A program made the translations under genes and the position numbers. DNA of 64,000 nucleotides. Source: an uncultured Methylophaga sp. (lineage in GTDB: Bacteria; Pseudomonadota; Gammaproteobacteria; Nitrosococcales; Methylophagaceae). Positions within the stretch are counted from its first letter, which is position 1; each line of letters opens with the position of its first letter. Location of the stretch: positions 558,001 through 622,000 of the forward strand of contig NZ_CAMYKO010000005.1 in NCBI RefSeq assembly GCF_947259025.1, written 5' to 3'. The notes under the pieces were generated by a model that saw only the letters and a program-made list of their open reading frames with translations, did no database searches and was not told the DNA's origin. Shown here piece after piece: positions 44,699-53,484 of the stretch.

Positions 44699-45940
44699 TC
44701 AGATGTAGAAATCGAGTGATTCCTGGTGTTCCAGTAAATCGCGCATGGTTAATGCATCATCGCCGAAAAAGTATAGCAAACCCCAGTGGGTGCCGAACGC
44801 GGTACGTTTGGTCACTGTGGCCTCAAGCGGCTGATTCAGATCATGGAAGTCGTAATAGGGATGATTCTCGGTTTCTTCCGGAATCTCCAGGCGGCTCACC
44901 ACACGCAGGCGTGGATAGACACCGAAACAACCGGCATGGCCCTTGGCATCGACCACTTCGCGGGGGAAGAAATCGGTGATTTCCTGTTCGGTGGTTTTAG
45001 GGTCAAAGGCCAGAATCATTCCCTGATAGGCATTAAAGCCGTAGGCGCGCTCAAGCAGTTCAAAGACTTTGAAACCGGGCGGCCGGTAGGCGACTTCGCC
45101 AAAGTACATTTCACCATCACTGGTGACGAAATATTCGGGGTGAATGAAGCCGAATTCAATATCGAACGTTTTGATCAGCTTCTCAATTTGCTGCGTGATC
45201 TGGTCACGGTATTTTTCCAGCTCCGGTGAAGCAGGCACAAACACCGAGTAACCCAAGGTGACGTATTCGGAAATGTTGAGAAAGCGGATCTTGCCATTGT
45301 GAATCCAGGCTTCAACAGCAAACTCCCAACCATCCAGATGTGACTCCATCAGCACCGGAAACTCTTCATCGGGGATGGTATCCACCTCATCCGGTGTGCG
45401 GATAACCCGGTGGCCCAGACAACCGGCTTTGTCGAACGCTTTCAGGTGAATCGGATCGTTGGGATCGCCATCAAGCTTGAGCAGCGTCTGGTTAACGCGC
45501 TTCAGAAAACGGATGACGTCGCCCTTGTCATGCGCCTCCTCGAAAATGCCGACCCGGATACCCCCTAATTGTGCGCGGCGTTTCATCAGCGCCTTGTCAC
45601 GCAAAAGCATTGATTGGCCCAGCAAACGCGGATTATCCATCAATACCGAGTTGATAGCGCCGGCCCATTCCACGGTTTCCTCAAACAGGGGAATGGCCAC
45701 ATCCACCCCCTGCTCTTTCAGGGTCTGGGCGATTTCCATGGAACGATCATTGAGGCGCTCAAAATTCCACTTGATGTAGGGGATATCGTGCTGTTTACAG
45801 TAATCCTCGGCCCAGTCAGGGGCGACCACCACATAACGGCGGTCAAAATCCTCGGCCGCCTCGACAGCGTTCAGACTCCAGCCCAACAGCGCGATATAGC
45901 CTTTTTCCGGATTATAAGATGAGGGGGTTTCAGACGACAT
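44699..45940 (-). CDS. ATP-grasp domain carboxylate-amine ligase-like protein
   Basis: LLRDKALMKRRAQLGGIRVG, VLMESHLDGWEFAVEAW, FGEVAYRPPG; start at MSSETPSSYN after GAGTGCAAC. Confidence 0.8.
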   Translation of the reverse strand: MSSETPSSYNPEKGYIALLGWSLNAVEAAEDFDRRYVVVAPDWAEDYCKQHDIPYIKWNFERLNDRSMEIAQTLKEQGVDVAIPLFEETVEWAGAINSVLMDNPRLLGQSMLLRDKALMKRRAQLGGIRVGIFEEAHDKGDVIRFLKRVNQTLLKLDGDPNDPIHLKAFDKAGCLGHRVIRTPDEVDTIPDEEFPVLMESHLDGWEFAVEAWIHNGKIRFLNISEYVTLGYSVFVPASPELEKYRDQITQQIEKLIKTFDIEFGFIHPEYFVTSDGEMYFGEVAYRPPGFKVFELLERAYGFNAYQGMILAFDPKTTEQEITDFFPREVVDAKGHAGCFGVYPRLRVVSRLEIPEETENHPYYDFHDLNQPLEATVTKRTAFGTHWGLLYFFGDDALTMRDLLEHQESLDFYI

Positions 45941-46227
45941 GTTGCACTCCTCTGCAGCGATAAAAAGAACCGGCCGTATCACGACCTCTTGCCAGGGTTT
46001 CAGAGCTCATGCGCCATTTAAAAAAGATTACGGCGCGCCTGAGCGGTTTCAGCGCCCGGCTTGCGAGTTAAATTCCCGACCTGTCTTAGAGGTGACAGCA
46101 ATTGATTGCCATTGGTTTACAAAGCGACCTTGAGGACGCTCCTTCCAACTGGATAAAACAACTTGTAGCGTACAGGCTGTGTCAGGCTTGGCGAGGGTTC
46201 GAGAGGCCCGGCTGTCAGTTGAAATCG

Positions 46228-46629
46228 CTAGTCTTTTTTCTTCTTGGCTTTTTTGGCTTTCTTTTTGTTTTTCTTATCTTTCTTTTTATCTTTGTCTTTC
46301 TTGGCGTCTTTCTTGTTTTTGACCTTTTTCTTGTCTTTATCCTTTTTGGCTTTCTTCTTGGATTTTTTGTCTCCACCCGCGCCGGAGCTGACGGCATCTG
46401 ATTGTGTCGCCTGCTGTTTCAAAGCCTGCATGCCCAGGCGCCGGAAACGCGTAACGATATACTTGACCTGGCCAATACTGAGGCCACTGGCCTCGGCAGC
46501 GGCTGCCTGGGTCATGCCCTGATGAATGGCGAGTAAAGCGGCAGCCCGCTGACTGTCAGGCAAAGCACTGGCAGCCAGTGTTTTACAGGCGGTCACGTCA
46601 CGGGGTTTGAGTAAGCGGGTTGTAGTCAT
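46228..46629 (-). CDS. HTH domain protein with ~50-residue lysine-rich C-terminal tail
   Basis: MTQAAAAEASGLSIGQVKYIVTRFRRLG, then KKSKKKAKKDKDKKKVKNKKDAKKDKDKKKDKKNKKKAKKAKKKKD. Confidence 0.75.
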   Translation of the reverse strand: MTTTRLLKPRDVTACKTLAASALPDSQRAAALLAIHQGMTQAAAAEASGLSIGQVKYIVTRFRRLGMQALKQQATQSDAVSSGAGGDKKSKKKAKKDKDKKKVKNKKDAKKDKDKKKDKKNKKKAKKAKKKKD

Positions 46630-46672
46630 AACTATTCCTTATCATGGGCTCACTTTGAATGGGCTTGCCGTC

Positions 46673-47224
46673 TCACTGGCGCTGACGATCCTGGCCCGGC
46701 TCGAGATAGACTTTGACATCATCCGAAGGTGGTTTATCGACAATAATGGTCGGCTCCAGCAGCATTTTTACTTTCTGCTGAATGTCTTTATCTGTCAAAG
46801 CATTATGCTCATCAAACTGCAGATAGGGCAACTTGCCCTGCTCGCATACCTGCTTGATAAACCGTTGACGGGGGCCGGGCCGATCATGATGCACCAGTGC
46901 CACCACGCAACTGATGCTGGCGCTGTCCTTATCGACCAGCACAAAGTCGACACTGGTCCGCTCCAGGCGCTGACACAAGTCACGGGAAAGTGGGTCCTTG
47001 GCGGCATCGCACAAAAACAGCTCTGCCAGGCAGACTTGACTGTAGACTTCAAAGTCGGCTTCCAGCGCTTGTGCCAACTGCTTTCTGAATGCCGCCACAT
47101 GGGGTTCGAGTAATTGTTTTCTGCGGGTAATCTTGACCCTAGGTTGACGATTTTTCCGGTTCAGCCGGATAAAAAACCAGAGCAACAGTAATACGGCAAT
47201 CACAGATGCAGCCTGCCAGACCAT
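46673..47224 (-). CDS. Membrane-anchored DUF2726-like protein
   Basis: N-terminal TM helix; KTRRKQLLEPHVAAFRKQLAQALEADFEVYSQVCLAELF-type pattern. Confidence 0.6.
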   Translation of the reverse strand: MVWQAASVIAVLLLLWFFIRLNRKNRQPRVKITRRKQLLEPHVAAFRKQLAQALEADFEVYSQVCLAELFLCDAAKDPLSRDLCQRLERTSVDFVLVDKDSASISCVVALVHHDRPGPRQRFIKQVCEQGKLPYLQFDEHNALTDKDIQQKVKMLLEPTIIVDKPPSDDVKVYLEPGQDRQRQ

Positions 47225-47235
47225 TTTTCCCCCTT

Positions 47236-48339
47236 TTAGCTATGCATATTGACCCTGAGACGCTTCGCACCCCAGTCACCCGGTAAGGCCTCAAAAATAC
47301 CGGGACAGTGGCTGCCACAGTCGGGACAACAGCCCGATGCATCCAGCCGCCAGTCAGATAACTGATACCAGTCCCGGGCAATTAACAGGGCGCCGCACTG
47401 ATGGCACCAGGTGCTGTCAGCCTTGGGATCGTGGACATTACCAACATAGGCGTAATGTACACCATTTTGTATCGCAATCTGCCGAGCCCGTCGCACTGTG
47501 GCAGACGGTGTAACCGGTTTATCAGTCATTTTCCAGTCAGGGTGGAACACGGTGAAATGCATGGGCACTTCCGGTCCCAGATTTTTCACCACCCACTGCG
47601 TCATCTGATCCAACTCTCGATCTGAATCATTTTCACCCGGGATCAGCAGCGTGGTCAGTTCAAACCAGACGGCGGTCTCATGTTTGAGATAAAGCAGTGT
47701 CTCCAGTACCGGCTGAAGTTGTGAGCCGGTCACTTTTTGGTAAAAGCGCTCGGTGAAAGCCTTCAGATCAATATTAGCGGCATCCATGTAACGATAAAAT
47801 TCCTCACGCGGCTCGGCACAGACATAGCCCGCGGTCACCGCAATGCTACGGATATCTCGTTCCTGACAGGCGCGGGCCACATCAATGGCATATTCATGAA
47901 AAATGACCGGATCATTATAGGTAAAGGCCACACTGCGGCAGCCGGTTTCCAGTGCCTTATCAGCCAGTTGCTCGGGCGTGGCCCGCGACATCAGCGTGTC
48001 CATTTCACGGGACTTGCTGATATCCCAGTTCTGGCAGAATTTACAGGCCAGATTGCAGCCGGCAGTGCCAAAAGACAGTACCGGTGTGCCCGGCAGGAAA
48101 TGATTCAGGGGCTTTTTCTCAACCGGATCGATCACAAAGCCACTGGACCGACCCCAGGTAGTCAGCTTGACTTCATCATCGAGGTTGGCGCGGACAAAAC
48201 ACAAGCCCCTTTGCCCCGCTTTTAATCGACAGAATCGTGGGCACAAATCACATTGCAGCCGGCCGTCAGCCAGGCGATGCCAGTAACGGCTGCTGACCGT
48301 ATCACCGGCATCAGAATGCAGGGAAGTGTCGTCAGTCAT
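47236..48339 (-). CDS. amrS: AmmeMemoRadiSam system radical SAM enzyme
   Basis: GTAGCNLACKFCQNWDISK; start set at MTDDTSLHSDAG with GGAGGG SD. Confidence 0.9.
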   Translation of the reverse strand: MTDDTSLHSDAGDTVSSRYWHRLADGRLQCDLCPRFCRLKAGQRGLCFVRANLDDEVKLTTWGRSSGFVIDPVEKKPLNHFLPGTPVLSFGTAGCNLACKFCQNWDISKSREMDTLMSRATPEQLADKALETGCRSVAFTYNDPVIFHEYAIDVARACQERDIRSIAVTAGYVCAEPREEFYRYMDAANIDLKAFTERFYQKVTGSQLQPVLETLLYLKHETAVWFELTTLLIPGENDSDRELDQMTQWVVKNLGPEVPMHFTVFHPDWKMTDKPVTPSATVRRARQIAIQNGVHYAYVGNVHDPKADSTWCHQCGALLIARDWYQLSDWRLDASGCCPDCGSHCPGIFEALPGDWGAKRLRVNMHS

Positions 48340-48424
48340 ACTGCCCTCCGCCACTCGGAGATATTGCAAAAACTTGTTGATGAGCAGATACTTGTAATAA
48401 TACGCCGACACGCGGAGGGTTGCC

Positions 48425-49213
48425 ATGGAAATCGTTCGCCCCAGCGCTGTAGCAGGCCTGTTTTACCCGGCTAATGCTGCAAAATTAATCAAGATGATCG
48501 CCAGCAATATGGCTGATTGTGATCTTGATACCACACGCACGCCCAAGGCACTCATCGTGCCCCATGCCGGCTATGTGTATTCCGGCCCGGTGGCGGCGCG
48601 CGCCTATAAATATCTGCAACCGATCAAAGACCGTATCAAACGCGTGGTCCTGGTTGGTCCTTCGCACCGGGTGCCATTTGACGGGCTTGCCGTTTCCACT
48701 GCCGACTGGTTTGAAACACCGATGGGTTTGATTCAGGTTGATCGCCAGGCTGAAAGTGAAATTATGGCGATAGAAGGCGTTCACGCACTGGAACAGGCCC
48801 ACGCCCGGGAACACAGTCTCGAGGTGCAACTCCCCTTCCTGCAGTTTTTACTGAATGATTTTAAGATCGTGCCTATCGTTGCCGGCCATGCCAGTCCGCA
48901 GCTGGTCGCCAAGGTACTGGAGAAGCTCTGGGACGGGCCGGAAACGCTGGTGGTGATCAGTTCGGATCTGAGTCACTTCCTGGATTATGAAAGCGCCTGT
49001 GAAACTGACGCTGAAACCTCGCAGGCGATTATCAGCATGGATAATCATGTGATCGACGGCTTTCACGCCTGTGGCAGTGTCGGCATCAATGGTTTACTGC
49101 TTTTCGCCCGCCACCATGATTTACACGGCGAGATCCTGGCGCTGAAAAATTCGGGCGATACGGCCGGCAAAAAGGACAGTGTGGTGGGCTACGGCGCCTA
49201 CCTGTTTCAATAG
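48425..49213 (+). CDS. amrB: AmmeMemoRadiSam system protein B (Memo-like)
   Basis: VRPSAVAGLFYPANAAKL, PHAGYVYSGPVAARAY. Confidence 0.92.
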   Translation: MEIVRPSAVAGLFYPANAAKLIKMIASNMADCDLDTTRTPKALIVPHAGYVYSGPVAARAYKYLQPIKDRIKRVVLVGPSHRVPFDGLAVSTADWFETPMGLIQVDRQAESEIMAIEGVHALEQAHAREHSLEVQLPFLQFLLNDFKIVPIVAGHASPQLVAKVLEKLWDGPETLVVISSDLSHFLDYESACETDAETSQAIISMDNHVIDGFHACGSVGINGLLLFARHHDLHGEILALKNSGDTAGKKDSVVGYGAYLFQ

Positions 49214-49215
49214 AT

Positions 49216-49767
49216 ATGTTAGATCGACCAGACCGCTTTCTTTTACGTAAGATTGCCCGTGACGCTATCCAGTACGGGTTGCGTCATCAGGCACCCATGC
49301 CTGTTGACCTGGAGAGCCTGCCAGCCAGCATCCGCCAACAACAGGCCTGCTTTGTCACATTATTCGCCACCGGTACCCTGAGAGGCTGCGTTGGTTCGCT
49401 GGAAGCTTATCGTCCGCTGGCCGAAGATGTGGCCGCCAATGCGTTTGCCGCCGCATTCCGTGATAATCGTTTTTGCCCTATCAGTCGGGATCTGGTGGAT
49501 GAACTGGATATTAATATTTCGCTGCTCACGACGCCACAGCCTATTGAATGTGATTGCGAGCAGTCGCTGTTATCTCAGCTTATACCGGGTAAAGACGGAC
49601 TGATTCTGGAAGCCGGTGAACATCGTGCCACCTTTCTGCCCGCGGTGTGGGACGCTTTACCCAGCCCGGCTCGATTTGTTGCCGAACTGAAACGCAAAGC
49701 GGGCTTGCCTATCGATTACTGGTCAGAGCAGATGCAGTGTTACCGCTATCACACCGAGCATTTCTGA
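49216..49767 (+). CDS. amrA: AmmeMemoRadiSam system protein A (AMMECR1-like)
   Basis: LRGCVGSLEAYRPLAEDVAANAFAAAFRDNRF. Confidence 0.92.
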   Translation: MLDRPDRFLLRKIARDAIQYGLRHQAPMPVDLESLPASIRQQQACFVTLFATGTLRGCVGSLEAYRPLAEDVAANAFAAAFRDNRFCPISRDLVDELDINISLLTTPQPIECDCEQSLLSQLIPGKDGLILEAGEHRATFLPAVWDALPSPARFVAELKRKAGLPIDYWSEQMQCYRYHTEHF

Positions 49768-49784
49768 GGCTGTGTCGATCAGCG

Positions 49785-50558
49785 TCAGGACTCGGTGCTC
49801 ACTGCCTGGCGTTCAAACACCTGACTGACTGCCTCCACCACAGAATCAGCCACTGCCGCCTTGCCGGCCTTGTTTTCATCACCGGGCAGAAACTTGCCGG
49901 TACGGACCAGGCAAGCCTGCAGACCGGCATCCATAGCGCCAATAACATCTGACTCTACGTCATCACCTATCATCAATACTTCTGACTTGTCGCAGCCCAG
50001 AGAATCCACTGCTGCCCGGAAAAAGCCGGCGGCCGGCTTACCCAGAATGTCTGCCTGGGTATCCGCGGCATATTCCAGCGCCCGGATAAACGGTCCGGCA
50101 TCCAACTGCAGTTCACCGTCTTTTTTGAAATAGCGGTTAAGCCCGATACCGAGCAGCGGCGCGCCCTGCATCAACAGAGAAAATGCCCGGTTGAGATGCT
50201 GGTAATCAAAACCTTCAGCGGCATCGGCGATAACCACCGCATCAGGATCGCTTTGATCCAGATCGGCAAATTCAGCTCTCAGGTCGGGATGAATCAGACA
50301 ATAAGGTCTGAGACCTTGTTGCTGACAGCGCAGCTTCAATGCCAGCGGCGCGGTGAATATTTCGCTGGCTGCCACCTCAAAGCCCATTTGCCGGAGCTTT
50401 TGCATGACAGTCTGACAGGTTGAACGCGAGGTATTGGTGACAAAGCGCATCGGCACCCCGGCCTGACGCAGTTTGGCAATCGTCTCGACCGCACCGCTTA
50501 TCGGCTGGTTATCAACATGCAAGACACCGCTGATATCGAACAGAATCGCTTTGAGCAT
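49785..50558 (-). CDS. HAD-IIA family hydrolase
   Basis: ILFDISGVLHVDNQPI, MIGDDVESDVIGAMDAG. Confidence 0.88.
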   Translation of the reverse strand: MLKAILFDISGVLHVDNQPISGAVETIAKLRQAGVPMRFVTNTSRSTCQTVMQKLRQMGFEVAASEIFTAPLALKLRCQQQGLRPYCLIHPDLRAEFADLDQSDPDAVVIADAAEGFDYQHLNRAFSLLMQGAPLLGIGLNRYFKKDGELQLDAGPFIRALEYAADTQADILGKPAAGFFRAAVDSLGCDKSEVLMIGDDVESDVIGAMDAGLQACLVRTGKFLPGDENKAGKAAVADSVVEAVSQVFERQAVSTES

Positions 50559-50624
50559 CGCAAAGTCTTCCTCTGTTGGAAGTTATATTCAGTATGCACC
50601 CAGGCGGATCTTGACTCAAACCGG

Positions 50625-52085
50625 CTAGCGAGAAGACGGTCTGACATGCCGGCGTAAAATGCGCTGATTCTCGGCTTTGACCTCGCTGTTTTTGCGCCAG
50701 GACCAGAGCAATTCACGGGCACGCCGGGCTTGGGTCTGATAATCGATTAATGGCTGTGGGTAATCCTCACCTAGCTGGATCTGATACATCTGCTGCTCCA
50801 TCGGCGTTAATTGCCAGGGCTGATGAATCAAATCATCAGGCAAATCAGCCAGCTCGGGACACCACTGGCGGATAAACCGTCCCTGCGGATCCTGATCTTC
50901 ACTTTGTTTGATCGGGTTATAAATGCGAATGGTGTTGGTACCGGTCACCCCGGCCTGCATCTGAAACTGTGGATAATGAATGCCGGGCTCGAAATCCAGA
51001 AACAACCGCGCCAGATGCTGCACGCCCAAACGCCAGTCGAGCAGCAAATGATGGCTCAGAAAACTGACCAGCATTGCCCGCATGCGAAAGTTGATATAGC
51101 CGGTATGATGTAAACAGCGCATGCAGGCATCAACCAGCGGGAACCCGGTATGGCCCACTTTCCAGGCAGTCAGATCCGCTTGAACCTTATCATCGTTACG
51201 GTAGGGAAAATCAGCATAGCCACGATTAACCGGACGAAACTCCATCGCGGATTCACTTTCGAACTTCTGAATAAAGTGACAGTGCCAATGCAGACGCGAA
51301 GATAACGCTACCAGAGAACGCCGCCAGCCAGGTTGCTGCCAGTGTTGCAGCAGGTGCTGATACATCTGGCGCAGGCTGATATTGCCCCAGGCAAGATATG
51401 GCGACATACGGCTACAGGCATCGCGGCTCAGTGACGGACTGGAAAGCCGTCGATAATAATCCTGGCCACGCCCCTCATAAAAGCTTTCCAGTGTCTGCCA
51501 GGCGGCGGTTTCGCCGCCATATTGAAAGTCCGCTTGTGGCTGTTGCCAGTTTTCCGGTGGCTGAAAAAGCATCGTGTCAGGCACTGAGACCGTTCTAAGC
51601 TGTGTCCAGTCGGGCTGTTGCAAATCCGCGCGCATCACCCGATTCCAGTGCTTGTCCCAGTCTTCCCGGTGGGCTTTGGCACGCTCTACTGCGCCGTAGG
51701 CAAACTCCTGCCAGTTCACCTGCTGCTGTTCGCACCACTGCTGCACCTGAAGGTCACGGCGAAAGGTATTATCGAGGCCAATTTCCTGATAGCTGAAAAG
51801 CTCACGGATAGTAAACTGCGCTGACAGTTGCTCGAATATCGCCGGCACATCGCCCTCAACAATACAAAGCTGATGCGGGTTCAGCTTTTGCTGCATATCC
51901 TGCAAAGACTGCCAGATAAAGCGCCAGTGACGCAGGCTGTAATGCGGGTCATCCAGCAACATGGGTTCCACCACATACAACAACAGCGTCGGTAGATCCG
52001 AACGGCAGGCAGCGGCCAGCGGCGCATGATCCTGCAATCGCAGATCTCGCTTTAGCCAGACGATGTTAATCGCCTGTCGGCTCAT
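50625..52085 (-). CDS. Cryptochrome/photolyase family protein
   Basis: [15 protein letters not shown]; [23 protein letters not shown] FAD-binding end. Confidence 0.88.
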   Translation of the reverse strand: MSRQAINIVWLKRDLRLQDHAPLAAACRSDLPTLLLYVVEPMLLDDPHYSLRHWRFIWQSLQDMQQKLNPHQLCIVEGDVPAIFEQLSAQFTIRELFSYQEIGLDNTFRRDLQVQQWCEQQQVNWQEFAYGAVERAKAHREDWDKHWNRVMRADLQQPDWTQLRTVSVPDTMLFQPPENWQQPQADFQYGGETAAWQTLESFYEGRGQDYYRRLSSPSLSRDACSRMSPYLAWGNISLRQMYQHLLQHWQQPGWRRSLVALSSRLHWHCHFIQKFESESAMEFRPVNRGYADFPYRNDDKVQADLTAWKVGHTGFPLVDACMRCLHHTGYINFRMRAMLVSFLSHHLLLDWRLGVQHLARLFLDFEPGIHYPQFQMQAGVTGTNTIRIYNPIKQSEDQDPQGRFIRQWCPELADLPDDLIHQPWQLTPMEQQMYQIQLGEDYPQPLIDYQTQARRARELLWSWRKNSEVKAENQRILRRHVRPSSR

Positions 52086-53413
52086 TGAGTGGGTTTGCCG
52101 GGAAGAATGGGCCAGTCTGCGGCATCAACAGAATCCAGTTGCGGCGCGGTGACTTCACCCTGCCAGTCGCGTATAAAGCGTCCTTCCGGGTCAAACTGGC
52201 GGGTCTGTTTGTCGATATTAAAGTGACGACCACCACGCGGATCCATGCCCACACCGGCAATGTACTGCCAGTTTCCCCAGTTTGACGCAACATCATAATC
52301 AATCAGTTGCTGTTCAAAATAGGCTGCGCCAAAACGCCAGTCCAGTTGCAGCTCATTGACCAGGCAACTGGCCACGATCTGGCGGCCGCGGTTGGACATA
52401 TAACCGGTCTGATTAAGCTGATTCATCAAGGCATTGACCAGCGGGTAGGGGGTATTGCCATGGCACCATTTCTGGTAGCGCTCGGGGTAAAAGCAGCACT
52501 GTTTTTTATTTTTAGCAACGCCCTGGGCACTGAACAGTTTATGTCCGAGCTTTCTGGCCACCCATTGAAAATATTCCCGCCAGAGCAGCTCGAAAAAGAT
52601 CCAGTAGGTGGACTCATTGGCGACCTGCTCCTGTTCGAAATCACGCAGGCGTTTAAGCAGGCGCCGCACTGACAGATTGCCATTGGCCAGCCAGGGCGAG
52701 AACTTGGTGGAGTTGCTCCAGCCATCGAGTTCATTGCGCCAGTGTTTGTAGTGCGCGGGACGGTCACTGCTGAAATAGGCTTCTAACTGCGCCAGTGCTG
52801 CCCGCTCGCCGCCCTCGAAAAGGCTCTGTTCAGCATCGCTGATGGCAAAACCCTGAGATTCTTCTGTCAGCGCTTCCACCGGCGCCGACAGCTGCTTGGG
52901 CATCATCAGCGGCGGATCAATATCCAGCGCCTCCACCTGCCTGCGGAAACGGCTGAAACTCTCAGGTAGTGAGGTCAGTGTGAACGGTAGTTGTTCTGGC
53001 CGGAACAAGGTATGTGAGCTGAGCGAGACAAACTCCAGCCTGGGAAAATCGGCTTTCAGGTGCTGCCACTGCCGGTTTTCATAGACCCCGACATGGTCAC
53101 TGCGGTAGAGGGCTTCAACTTTGAAGCGGCGTATCAGATCCGATATCACCGCCACCGGCTCCCCGCTGACCACGATCAGTGACTGTCCGCGGCGGGCCAG
53201 TTGATCGGATAGATCCATCAGACTCTGGTTAAGAAAACGATGGCGGGTATCGCCCAGCGGTCTGGCATTAAGGCCAGTAGGCTTGAACCAGTGACTGTCA
53301 TAGCAGAACAGACAGATCAGACGCTGACAGTGCAGACTGGCTTCCAGCAAGGCCGGGTTGTCATGCACGCGAAGGTCGTTGTTGAACCAGATAAGTCCGG
53401 TCTGTTTCATCAC
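52082..53413 (-). CDS. DASH-family cryptochrome
   Basis: [55 protein letters not shown]. Confidence 0.92.
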   Translation of the reverse strand: MMKQTGLIWFNNDLRVHDNPALLEASLHCQRLICLFCYDSHWFKPTGLNARPLGDTRHRFLNQSLMDLSDQLARRGQSLIVVSGEPVAVISDLIRRFKVEALYRSDHVGVYENRQWQHLKADFPRLEFVSLSSHTLFRPEQLPFTLTSLPESFSRFRRQVEALDIDPPLMMPKQLSAPVEALTEESQGFAISDAEQSLFEGGERAALAQLEAYFSSDRPAHYKHWRNELDGWSNSTKFSPWLANGNLSVRRLLKRLRDFEQEQVANESTYWIFFELLWREYFQWVARKLGHKLFSAQGVAKNKKQCCFYPERYQKWCHGNTPYPLVNALMNQLNQTGYMSNRGRQIVASCLVNELQLDWRFGAAYFEQQLIDYDVASNWGNWQYIAGVGMDPRGGRHFNIDKQTRQFDPEGRFIRDWQGEVTAPQLDSVDAADWPILPGKPTQ

Positions 53414-53484
53414 CCTTCTCCCAAAAGATTGCTGACCTCAGCATACCCCCGTCAGGTCATTTTTAGGTGAAGAATTTGTGTGAA

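Noticed and set aside
46244-46522. Phe/Leu-rich + strand ORF that looks like a membrane protein
   Set aside because: It is the reverse complement of lysine codons of the HTH/lysine-tail gene; the minus-strand frame has the credible HTH.
48344-48419. Inverted repeat CCCTCCGC ... GCGGAGGG in the amrS/amrB divergent region
   Set aside because: The arms are simply the mirrored Shine-Dalgarno sequences (GGAGGG) of the two divergent genes.
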